DNA of 10,697 nucleotides from an uncultured Eubacteriales bacterium (GTDB lineage Bacteria; Bacillota; Clostridia; Christensenellales; UBA1242): NCBI GenBank assembly GCA_949096025.1, contig CARXKP010000027.1:1-10697 (forward strand). The letters are read 5' to 3'. This document shows positions 1 through 6,391 of this stretch, piece by piece. The notes under the pieces are model-generated. The model was given only the letters and a program-made list of their open reading frames with translations, did no database searches and was not told where the DNA came from. How positions within the stretch are numbered: the stretch's first letter is position 1; the number at the start of each line of letters is the position of its first letter. Both the position numbers and the translations under genes were made by a program.

Positions 1-56
1 TTAGCAAAAATAAAAATGATTGCAAAATTAAATTGTTTCAATAAAAAGGAATTATT

Positions 57-671
57 ATGAAGAAAACAAAACTCGGCAGTAAAGTACAAAAAAAGACAAA
101 AGAATTAGATGAAAATGATGTAGCTAAAGCGAAAAAGCAACAGTTAACTCAAGCGAAAAAGAGGAAAAACAAAATCAGTGAAAAATCCTCAAAAAATGGT
201 AAAAAAGAAGTTAAATTACAGGGTGAAAAAGTTCAAAAAATCAGTAATAAAAAAGTCATAAAAAATAGTGGTAATTTTAACACTAAAAAAGGCAATTTTA
301 GTAATCAAAAATTCACAAAAAAACAGAAATTTTACCTTATAATTTCAGGTGGAATAATAGGATTTTTAAACGGTTTTTTTGGTGGCGGAGGTGGTATGAT
401 TTGTGTTCCAATCTTACAAAAAGTTCTTTCACTTGACGCAAAAAAATCTCACGCAACTGCAATTTTAGTAATCTTTCCGCTTAGCCTTATTTCAGCATTT
501 ATTTATGTATTTAATGGTTTTATAAGTTCTTTGCCACTTCTTACTGTTGGACTTGGGGTAGTAGCAGGAGGAATAACAGGCTCTTTTGCATTAAAGTTTC
601 TTCCGCCGAAGGCAGTTAGAATAATCTTTGCTATTGTAATGTTTGTTGGAGGAATAAAATTGATATTATGA
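57..671 (+). CDS. TauE/SafE (TSUP) permease, N-terminal half-protein with lysine-rich tail
   Basis: This is half of a membrane exporter of the sulfite/sulfonate TauE/SafE family; the substrate cannot be told from sequence. Residues 1-91 are hydrophilic with about 30 lysines and a single arginine. Four hydrophobic segments follow (roughly 92-120, 131-152, 158-181, 186-204). The first carries the family's glycine-rich signature, GFLNGFFGGGGGM, near residues 102-114. The ATG is supported by AAGGA six bases upstream, and no other good start lies before the membrane part, so the basic tail appears genuinely translated. Its stop overlaps the next gene by ATGA, so the two are translationally coupled and probably form one 8-helix transporter. 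The basic tail is unusual for the family and may bind RNA, acidic lipid or another protein (inference). No promoter is convincing in the 56 bases upstream. Confidence 0.85.
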   Translation: MKKTKLGSKVQKKTKELDENDVAKAKKQQLTQAKKRKNKISEKSSKNGKKEVKLQGEKVQKISNKKVIKNSGNFNTKKGNFSNQKFTKKQKFYLIISGGIIGFLNGFFGGGGGMICVPILQKVLSLDAKKSHATAILVIFPLSLISAFIYVFNGFISSLPLLTVGLGVVAGGITGSFALKFLPPKAVRIIFAIVMFVGGIKLIL

Positions 672-1036
672 TTTTAACGATATTTTTATATGTTTTATTT
701 GGTTTTATTTCAGGTATATTTGGTGGCCTAGGTATGGGAGGAGGCACGTTATTAATACCACTTCTTACTATTTTTCTAGGTGTTGGACAAAAACTTAGTC
801 AAGGTATTAATTTAGTTGCTTTTCTTGTAATGGCATTGTTTTCTCTTGTTATTCATTTTAAAAATGGTTATTTAGAAACTCGAGGAATAATATATATTAT
901 CCTATCTGGAATTGTTTTTTCAGTAGGTGGAGCGTTGCTTGCAAGTGTTATTTCAGCAGGTACTTTGCGTACTGCTTTTGGAGTCTTTTTGTGCGTTCTT
1001 TCTCTTTATCAAATGTATAAGGCGATAAAGGCTTAA
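668..1036 (+). CDS. TauE/SafE (TSUP) permease, C-terminal half-protein
   Basis: This 122-residue protein has four predicted membrane segments (about 1-33, 44-63, 72-95, 100-119). It carries the second glycine-rich signature, GFISGIFGGLGMGGG, near residues 12-26. Its start overlaps the stop of the previous gene (ATGA, 668-671). The nearest Shine-Dalgarno, GGAGGA at 648-653, lies rather far upstream (about 14 nt), which fits coupled re-initiation. The membrane core of the first half plus this protein totals about 236 residues, close to a normal single-chain TauE/SafE. The pair therefore most likely assembles as a heterodimer replacing the usual pseudo-dimeric polypeptide. A frameshift in a once-single gene is a less likely alternative, because the stop and start fall exactly between the two repeats. 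Confidence 0.85.
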   Translation: MILTIFLYVLFGFISGIFGGLGMGGGTLLIPLLTIFLGVGQKLSQGINLVAFLVMALFSLVIHFKNGYLETRGIIYIILSGIVFSVGGALLASVISAGTLRTAFGVFLCVLSLYQMYKAIKA

Positions 1037-1165
1037 TATCGACATTTTTCTCAAGATTTTTAGTATAAAAATTACAAAATTATAGTTAAAAAAGAACAGT
1101 TCTAAATCATTCCTTTTATAATCAAGTATATAGGTTTAAAATTTATTAAAGAATTAAAAAAATAG

Positions 1166-1194
1166 TTTACTTTATAAATAAAATATGTTAAAAT
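1166..1194 (+). promoter_or_regulatory. Sigma-A-type promoter with extended -10 for the ferredoxin operon
   Basis: A -35 of TTTACT (1166-1171) is separated by exactly 17 bases from a -10 of TAAAAT (1189-1194). A TGn extension (TGT, 1186-1188) precedes the -10. Transcription would start near 1201, giving a leader of only about 13 bases that holds little but the ribosome site CGGAGG. The match is by eye to the housekeeping consensus. Confidence 0.6.
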
Positions 1195-1213
1195 AAACCT
1201 AAACGGAGGAAAA

Positions 1214-1381
1214 ATGGTAGACAAGAAAAAATGTATTAGTTGTGGTACTTGTGTAGCAATTTGCCCAGTAGGTGCTATTAGTTTTGATAAAGACGGAAAG
1301 GCTGTTATTGACAAAACAAAATGTATTCATTGTGGAGCTTGTGAAGCTAGTTGTCCAGTTGGTGCAATAAAACTCGATTAA
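1214..1381 (+). CDS. 2[4Fe-4S] ferredoxin, 55 residues
   Basis: This is a small soluble electron carrier of the clostridial type. It contains two complete CxxCxxCxxxCP cluster motifs, CISCGTCVAICP (residues 7-18) and CIHCGACEASCP (37-48). Both are followed by VGAI, which shows the internal duplication typical of this family, and 55 residues is the normal family length. The start is fixed by GGAGGA four bases upstream of the ATG. All eight cluster cysteines and both prolines are present, so it should hold two [4Fe-4S] clusters and serve low-potential redox reactions in the cytoplasm; its partner enzyme is not in the window. The next gene begins 14 bases after the stop with no promoter between, so the two are probably cotranscribed. 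Confidence 0.95.
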   Translation: MVDKKKCISCGTCVAICPVGAISFDKDGKAVIDKTKCIHCGACEASCPVGAIKLD

Positions 1382-1395
1382 AGGGATTGAAATAA

Positions 1396-2883
1396 ATGGA
1401 AAAAATAGCGATAATAGAACTTAATGAAACAGCACTAAAATTAAATATTTATAAAGTAAGTGGTGCAAAGTATAATCTTGCATTATCTCAACATCAATCA
1501 CTTAAACTTGGTGAAGAAATAAGCAGAGATGAACTTTTAAGTCCACAAACAAAAACAAAGATACTAAGTATACTCAAAGTATATCGAAATATTATTGAAA
1601 ACTTCAATGTTGAGAAAATATTCGCTGTGACAACAACAATGTTTACTCAGGCAAGAAATTATAGAGGTTTTATTGATGAGGTATACAACAACACTGGTAT
1701 CAGTTTTTCTATACTTACAGAAGAAGAGCATATTAAATATCTCTTTAATTCTGTCGTTAATTCAATAGATAATGCTAAGGGAATATTTGTATATATCGGC
1801 ACATATTCTTCTTTTGTTGTTAAGTATAACAGACGCGCTATACTTGAATATTCTGTTGTGCCAGTGGGTACATTTAACGCAAATGAAGCAGGAGAAACAG
1901 ATTTTGATAAACTTTCAGCTTCTTTAAAAAGTAAATTTTCAAATTTAGGTGTTAATATTGAAGAAGAGGAAAATATTAAAGTAGTTGGACTTGGTAATGC
2001 TTTTCTTTCAATGGGAAAAATTGCTAAAAAGATAGAACGTTATCCACTTGATATTGACAACAACTATGTTGTTTCAAAGGAAACTATGCTTAAGACTTTT
2101 AATTTTATTAAAGGACTTGAACTTGATAAAATTAGAAAGATTAAGGGTGTAAGTTATGATGATGCGGACAAGATACTTACTGGTTTTGCTATTATCAATG
2201 CGGTAATTAGCACTCTGCCAATAAATGAAATTGCAGTATCAACCGCTTCACTTACTACAGGAGTTCTCGGACTGAATGTTATTGCACTTTCTCAAGAAAG
2301 AGCAACTGATTTGCTTACAAACTCACTTGACAACTATTTAGAATTTACTAAAGATGAATTTTCAAATAATCAAAGTGTACACAATCTTGCGTTAATATTA
2401 TTTAAACAACTTAAAGTAATGCATAAATTACCACGATTCTATGTAAAGCCACTTAGAATTGCCTCTTTTATGTATGACAGCGGTAAATGTATTAATGTTG
2501 AAGACTATTCTAAACACGGTCTTGAAAAGATATTATATTCTAATATAAACGGCGCTACACATAGAGAACTTCTTATTGCAGGGTTTATATGCGTTTGTCA
2601 AAACCTTGATGATTTTTCACTTAATGAATGGATTAAATATAAAGATATTTTAACTGATGAAGACCTTGATGCAGTAAGAAAACTTGGTATAATAGTAAGA
2701 CTAGCGGTAAATTTAAATGCCTCTAAAAATGCAATCATCAAGGATGTTGTTTGTGATATACTTGGTGATTCCATTATTATGAAAACCATTGTTGAAGGCG
2801 ATGCTAGTTTTGAAATCAATGAAGGTATGAATGTTGCTGTAGACTATAAGAAAGTTTATAAAAAGAGTCTACAAATAATTTAG
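1396..2883 (+). CDS. Ppx/GppA-family protein with degenerate active site and C-terminal HD-like domain
   Basis: Length (495 residues) and layout match bacterial exopolyphosphatase/guanosine pentaphosphatase proteins: an ASKHA-fold N-terminal part and a helical HD-like C-terminal part. The first loop is IELNETALKL (7-16) where the family has an IDLGSNS-like sequence. AVTTTMFTQARN (77-88) matches the conserved ATxxxR-like segment. TEEEH (108-112) matches GEEEA, which contains the catalytic glutamate. The second phosphate loop, normally DIGGGSTE, reads YIGTYSSF (133-140), losing the Asp, the glycine pair and the Glu. VPVGTFNANE (155-164) retains the family's P-x-G turn. In the HD-like part, LHDIG is MYDSG (Y360, D361), while H374 is kept. 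It is probably not an active polyphosphatase and may be a sensor or scaffold (inference). A weak ribosome site (AAAGGG) lies 10 bases upstream. Confidence 0.8.
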   Translation: MEKIAIIELNETALKLNIYKVSGAKYNLALSQHQSLKLGEEISRDELLSPQTKTKILSILKVYRNIIENFNVEKIFAVTTTMFTQARNYRGFIDEVYNNTGISFSILTEEEHIKYLFNSVVNSIDNAKGIFVYIGTYSSFVVKYNRRAILEYSVVPVGTFNANEAGETDFDKLSASLKSKFSNLGVNIEEEENIKVVGLGNAFLSMGKIAKKIERYPLDIDNNYVVSKETMLKTFNFIKGLELDKIRKIKGVSYDDADKILTGFAIINAVISTLPINEIAVSTASLTTGVLGLNVIALSQERATDLLTNSLDNYLEFTKDEFSNNQSVHNLALILFKQLKVMHKLPRFYVKPLRIASFMYDSGKCINVEDYSKHGLEKILYSNINGATHRELLIAGFICVCQNLDDFSLNEWIKYKDILTDEDLDAVRKLGIIVRLAVNLNASKNAIIKDVVCDILGDSIIMKTIVEGDASFEINEGMNVAVDYKKVYKKSLQII

Positions 2884-2919
2884 TTTGATTATAATTAAAT
2901 ATAAATGGATATATTAATA

Positions 2920-2943
2920 AAAGTAAGCTCTTGCTTAGACTTT
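2920..2943 (+). terminator. Imperfect hairpin downstream of the Ppx/GppA-like gene
   Basis: AAAGTAAGC pairs with GCTT-AG-ACTTT, giving nine base pairs with a two-base bulge and a TCTT loop. No run of T follows, so it would be a weak terminator at best. It overlaps the candidate promoter of the next gene. Confidence 0.25.
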
Positions 2944-2961
2944 AGCGATAAATGATATAAA
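2931..2961 (+). promoter_or_regulatory. Candidate extended -10 promoter for the protease lipoprotein gene
   Basis: TATAAA (2956-2961) is preceded by TGA (2953-2955), a TGn extended -10. The only -35-like hexamer is TTGCTT (2931-2936), at a long 19-base spacing. Transcription would start near 2968, leaving a leader of about 70 bases before the start codon. Confidence 0.4.
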
Positions 2962-2991
2962 GTTTAAAGCAATGTAATGGTAATAAAACAA

Positions 2992-3011
2992 CATAAATAA
3001 AGTTATTTATG
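2992..3011 (+). promoter_or_regulatory. Small A+T hairpin in the leader, just upstream of the ribosome site
   Basis: CATAAATA (2992-2999) and TATTTATG (3004-3011) form a perfect 8-bp stem with loop AAGT. It ends 16 bases before the AGGGAGG ribosome site at 3028-3034. Weak A/T pairing means it may be incidental, or it may tune mRNA stability or translation. Confidence 0.3.
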
Positions 3012-3039
3012 ACTTTTGGGAAATTATAGGGAGGACTTT

Positions 3040-4371
3040 ATGAAAAAAAGTTTTAAAGCAACATTGCTGGTTTTGTCGCTAATACTAGTTATGTCTTTTA
3101 CTGTAACGGGATGTTTCCATTTTTGGTTTTTTCAGAGAAGTTATTCTATGACAAATTGTCTTACTGAAAGCATAACTGATGATATGGATATCTATGATAT
3201 AGCAAAACATTATAGAGATGGTGGTGCTACTGTTGCAGTTAAAGTTGAAGCCTATAATAATTCAACTAAGTCAGATTTTGAATCTTTAGGAAGCGGAGTT
3301 TGTGTCGCTTCAAAAGGATATACAACTTCAATAGACGGTTATCAGGCGAATAAGGGAAGTTATATAGTAACAAATTATCACGTAATAGATTACTTAGATA
3401 GTAATGAGTTTTCAAAGCAAACAGTTAATATTATCACTGAAGATGAATACGCTTATGAAGGAGAACTCCTTTGGTATAATAAAAACTTAGATGTGGCGAT
3501 TGTTTATTGTGATGGAGTAAATCTTAACTATGTTACAATGAAAGATAGAATTGTTGATTGTACTAAAACAGATAAACTTGATTATGAACCAATTTTTACT
3601 ATTGGCACACCTCTTGAACTTGATTATATCAATCGTTTAACTGTTGGAAATGTAGCAAGCAATAATCCAATGATGTTTTATACGACTCAAACTATCTATC
3701 CTTATACAGGCAATGGTGGAACGCTCTTATATACGAATTATCCATCTGTATATAATAGTCATAATAGTAAAAAGGTTTTATCTAATTTATATGAAGATGT
3801 AGTTGATATCGCACTCGGAATTTCACCAGGAAATTCAGGTGGCGGATGTTTTGATAAAAATGGATATTTAGTTGGACTTTCAACACTTGGCGGTGATGTA
3901 GAGGAAACAAATGGTAACCAAATGAATGGAATGGTTGCGATTTATCCAATTATGAAAGTTCTTGACAAAATAATTAATGAAAAAGAAAATCATACAAATG
4001 ATAAAATATTTACTATCAATTCTTTAGGAATTAAAGGATTAGATAGAAATGAAGCATCTTATGCCTCATATTTGAAAAAGGAAACATTATATTCAAATTA
4101 CTTCTTAGAAGATACTATTTATTCAGCAAATTACTATAATGCATTTACATTTAAAGGGGATGGATATTATATTATTTCTTCATCAAATAAATTAAGCCTT
4201 CCAACAGGAGCGGTTATTACAGCTTGCAGTTTGAATAATGGGCAAAGTCAAGAAATTATAGATAGAAATGATTTGATATATCTTCTTTTAAAAGCAAATG
4301 AAGGCGATAAATTAACTGTTAAGTATACCTATGAAACCGATGAAGATAATGTACTAGATATTGTTCTTTAA
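3040..4371 (+). CDS. Trypsin-like (HtrA/DegP-type, S1C) serine protease lipoprotein
   Basis: This is a predicted membrane-anchored protease acting outside the cytoplasmic membrane. The start at 3040 is chosen because AGGGAGG (3028-3034) sits five bases upstream; an upstream TTG at 3016 would place that site inside the gene. Residues 1-25 are a lipoprotein signal: MKK, a hydrophobic stretch, then the lipobox VTGC with Cys25 as lipidation site. The catalytic triad is complete: H114 in TNYHVID, D151 in NLDVAIV, S266 in SPGNSGGG. The gap between Asp and Ser is 115 residues, longer than in DegP (about 75), owing to a Tyr/Asn-rich insert around residues 205-250. The last 60 residues (GAVITA...NDLIYLLL...GDKLTVKY) resemble the end of a PDZ domain but are divergent. 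A likely role is surface protein quality control or processing. The next gene follows after 33 bases. Confidence 0.9.
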   Translation: MKKSFKATLLVLSLILVMSFTVTGCFHFWFFQRSYSMTNCLTESITDDMDIYDIAKHYRDGGATVAVKVEAYNNSTKSDFESLGSGVCVASKGYTTSIDGYQANKGSYIVTNYHVIDYLDSNEFSKQTVNIITEDEYAYEGELLWYNKNLDVAIVYCDGVNLNYVTMKDRIVDCTKTDKLDYEPIFTIGTPLELDYINRLTVGNVASNNPMMFYTTQTIYPYTGNGGTLLYTNYPSVYNSHNSKKVLSNLYEDVVDIALGISPGNSGGGCFDKNGYLVGLSTLGGDVEETNGNQMNGMVAIYPIMKVLDKIINEKENHTNDKIFTINSLGIKGLDRNEASYASYLKKETLYSNYFLEDTIYSANYYNAFTFKGDGYYIISSSNKLSLPTGAVITACSLNNGQSQEIIDRNDLIYLLLKANEGDKLTVKYTYETDEDNVLDIVL

Positions 4372-4404
4372 GAAAAAATCTAATAAAAATACTATGGAGA
4401 AAAA

Positions 4405-5406
4405 ATGAACAAGATAAAATATGCGATTGAAATTGGTGGTGCATATACAAAAATTTATGTAAAAGATGAGGGATTTGCTCTTTGTGAGCCAACCCTCATT
4501 TCTGCCGAGCCAACACCTCAAGGTTATAAAATTATTGGACTTGGAAAACAGGCAAAGGATATGCTTGGAAAAACTAACGAGAGTGTAGAAGTTTTTAGTC
4601 CAATCGCCAATGGTCATATAAACAATTATGAATATTTAAAACAACTTTTAATTTATTATTTTGACCAACTTGGTTTTAAGAAAAAATATGAATCTTGTAT
4701 GGTGCTTGTTAATGTTGCTTTATCTGAAAAAGATAAAAATAATTTTATTGCTCTTTTATATGATATAGGTTTTAAAGAGGTATTTTTAATTCCAACAATC
4801 ATTTGTAGTGCTATAGGTTCTGGGAAAAATATTAGTTCGACAAAAACAAACCTTGTTGTAAATATTGGTGGAGCAAATACTGATGTTGCTGTTATTAATA
4901 TGAATTCTATTGTTAAGGGTGCTACTCTTGGTATTGGCGGTAGAGCAGTTGATGTTGCTATTGCTAATGCTATTGCATATAATCACGGCATTGTGGTTGG
5001 TGTAAGTCAATGTGAAAAATTAAAGATTGAAGTTGGTAGTTTATATAAAAACGATAACTTAAATATGGAAATTACCGGAGTTGATGTAGAAAGTAAAATA
5101 CCTCGTTCATATATTATTTCTTCAAAAGACCTTTTGGAAGTATTAGAGCCTTTCTTTAATGAAATTATAAGAACCATAGATGTTACTATTACATCTCTTC
5201 CTCCTGAGATTTCAACTGATATTATTAATAATGGAGTATTATTTACTGGAGGAATGAGTAAGATAAATGGTCTTGAAAGTTATTTAAGAAAAAATTTTAA
5301 ATACCCATTTAAAATTGTTGAAGATGCTGAAAATGTTTCTATTTTAGGGGCAGGGAAATTGCTTGATGATAAAGATCTATTAAGCAAAATTTTAGAAAAT
5401 ATTTAG
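4405..5406 (+). CDS. MreB-like actin homologue with degenerate ATP site
   Basis: At 333 residues this is collinear with MreB/Mbl from end to end. EIGGAYT (9-15) corresponds to DLGTANT, and PIANGHINNY (66-75) to the PLKDGVIADF segment. VFLIPTIICSAIGSG (126-140) corresponds to VYLIEEPMAAAIGAG, and VVNIGGANTDVAVI (151-164) to VVDIGGGTTEVAVI. GIGGRAVD (176-183), the adenosine-site CEKLKIEVGS (203-212), SLPPEISTDI (264-273) and FTGGM (280-284) also align. Three nucleotide-site features are altered: the phosphate-1 Asp is E9, the catalytic EEP is replaced by P130-T131-I132, and the phosphate-2 Asp is N153. It may bind nucleotide yet hydrolyse it poorly (inference). A GGAGA ribosome site precedes the ATG. 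The 33-base gap without a promoter suggests cotranscription with the protease. It is probably a divergent paralogue rather than the main MreB. Confidence 0.85.
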   Translation: MNKIKYAIEIGGAYTKIYVKDEGFALCEPTLISAEPTPQGYKIIGLGKQAKDMLGKTNESVEVFSPIANGHINNYEYLKQLLIYYFDQLGFKKKYESCMVLVNVALSEKDKNNFIALLYDIGFKEVFLIPTIICSAIGSGKNISSTKTNLVVNIGGANTDVAVINMNSIVKGATLGIGGRAVDVAIANAIAYNHGIVVGVSQCEKLKIEVGSLYKNDNLNMEITGVDVESKIPRSYIISSKDLLEVLEPFFNEIIRTIDVTITSLPPEISTDIINNGVLFTGGMSKINGLESYLRKNFKYPFKIVEDAENVSILGAGKLLDDKDLLSKILENI

Positions 5407-5463
5407 ATTTAAAAAATATTTGTAAACTTAAAAATTTTAATTTAAAAACTAAAAATCAAAAAT

Positions 5464-5490
5464 TTTAGCCAAATTTGTGAATTTGCTAAA
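5464..5490 (+). other. Imperfect hairpin upstream of the terminator
   Basis: TTTAGC-c-AAATT (5464-5475) pairs with AATTT-GCTAAA (5480-5490) around loop TGTG, giving eleven base pairs with one bulged C. It lies in the transcript end of the MreB-like gene, ten bases before the terminator stem. It may protect the 3' end or be incidental to A+T-rich sequence. Confidence 0.35.
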
Positions 5491-5500
5491 GTTTGACATC

Positions 5501-5535
5501 AAAGAGAAGAAATCGACATTTCTTCTCTTTTATTT
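5501..5535 (+). terminator. Rho-independent terminator of the protease/MreB-like operon
   Basis: AAAGAGAAGAAA (5501-5512) and TTTCTTCTCTTT (5519-5530) form a perfect 12-bp stem with loop TCGACA. The T-rich tail TATTT completes a factor-independent terminator. It ends transcription of the MreB-like gene and insulates minD. Confidence 0.8.
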
Positions 5536-5557
5536 AACCATTTTTCTTTGCTAAAAT
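5529..5557 (+). promoter_or_regulatory. Extended -10 promoter for minD-minE
   Basis: TAAAAT (5552-5557) is preceded by TGC (5549-5551), a TGn extended -10. A poor -35, TTTATT (5529-5534), lies 17 bases upstream and overlaps the terminator's T tract. The predicted start near 5564 leaves about 27 bases before the ATG at 5591. Confidence 0.55.
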
Positions 5558-5590
5558 AGTACTAGATATTTTTACAAAGATGAGGTGATT

Positions 5591-6382
5591 ATGGCAAGAA
5601 AAATTGTTATGACAAGTGGAAAGGGTGGAGTGGGAAAAACTACTGTTTGTGCTAATCTTGGTATTCAACTTGCAAAACTCGGATTTAGAGTGGTTATTAT
5701 TGATGTAGATATTGGACTTAACAATCTTGATGTGGTTATGGGGGTTGAAAATCAAGTTGTATTTGATATAACTGATGTTATTATGGGGAAATGTAGACCT
5801 AAACAGGCACTTGTCCAGGATAGGTATTTATCCTCGCTTTATATTCTTCCTTCCTCTCATACTTATAACAAATCAAATATAAATGGTGAACACGTAAAGA
5901 ATGTTATATCACAGCTTGACAGTAATTTTGATTACATTTTGATAGATTGTCCAGCAGGTGTTGAAGCGGGCTTTCATAGGGCTGTATTCCCAGCAAATGA
6001 GGCGATTGTAGTAGTAACTCCTCATCTTTCTTCAATTAGAGATGCTGACAAAGTTTTAGGGCTATTAGATGAATATAATATTATTTATAAAGGTCTTGTT
6101 ATAAATAGAATGAGGGGAGATTTACTTCTTAATGGAGATTTAATGAATATTGAAAGTATTGTAAGAGCATTAAATATTCCACTTTTGGGTGTCATCCCTG
6201 AGGATGATGCGATAGGAGCATCTTGTTCAGTTGGCGGAAGACTACAATCAATAGAAAGTGCAAGAGCATTTACTCTTCTGAGCGAGAATATCCATAACGG
6301 TTCAAAAAAGATATTTGATTGTACCTATAAATATAGAGGATTTATGGGGTATTTCAAACGTAATATTAAAAAAATGGTTTAG
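5591..6382 (+). CDS. minD: Septum site-determining protein MinD
   Basis: This membrane-cycling ParA/MinD-family ATPase positions the division site. The deviant Walker A is GKGGVGKTT (residues 10-18, with K11 and K16). DVDIGLNNLD (38-47) is the switch I/A' segment, DCPAGVEAGF (119-128) the Walker B/switch II, and VVTPHLSSIRDADKVLGLL (141-159) a well-conserved MinD segment. The C-terminal YRGFMGYFKRNIKKMV (248-263) is a short basic amphipathic helix, the membrane-targeting sequence. At 263 residues it is full length. The ATG at 5591 is preferred over a GTG two codons earlier because GAGG (5582-5585) is then five bases away and the protein begins in the standard MARKIV manner. minE follows after nine bases. 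No minC is present in the window. Confidence 0.96.
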   Translation: MARKIVMTSGKGGVGKTTVCANLGIQLAKLGFRVVIIDVDIGLNNLDVVMGVENQVVFDITDVIMGKCRPKQALVQDRYLSSLYILPSSHTYNKSNINGEHVKNVISQLDSNFDYILIDCPAGVEAGFHRAVFPANEAIVVVTPHLSSIRDADKVLGLLDEYNIIYKGLVINRMRGDLLLNGDLMNIESIVRALNIPLLGVIPEDDAIGASCSVGGRLQSIESARAFTLLSENIHNGSKKIFDCTYKYRGFMGYFKRNIKKMV

Positions 6383-6391
6383 GAGAGATAT

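Noticed and set aside
1056..1072. ATTTTTA/TAAAAAT inverted repeat as terminator of the TauE pair
   Set aside because: Seven A/T-only pairs with a three-base loop and no T tract; expected by chance at this base composition.
1093..1103. AGAACAGTTCT palindrome in the gap before the ferredoxin promoter
   Set aside because: A five-base arm with a one-base centre, single copy, and too far from the promoter to be called an operator.
3016..3039. Upstream TTG start for the protease lipoprotein
   Set aside because: It would put AGGGAGG inside the gene and eight residues ahead of a normal MKK lipoprotein signal; ATG at 3040 is better.
4786..5010. Asn/Ser/Thr/Ile-rich antisense reading frame
   Set aside because: It is a shadow of the MreB-like gene: low-complexity product, no ribosome site and no recognisable domain. 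The same holds for 5534-5755, 4354-4617, 2598-2819 and 1102-1314 on the minus strand.
5493..5498. TTGACA as a -35 element before minD
   Set aside because: Nothing resembling a -10 lies 16-18 bases downstream; that position falls in the terminator stem.
5585..5590. GTG start for minD
   Set aside because: ATG at 5591 has the better Shine-Dalgarno spacing and gives the usual MinD N-terminus.
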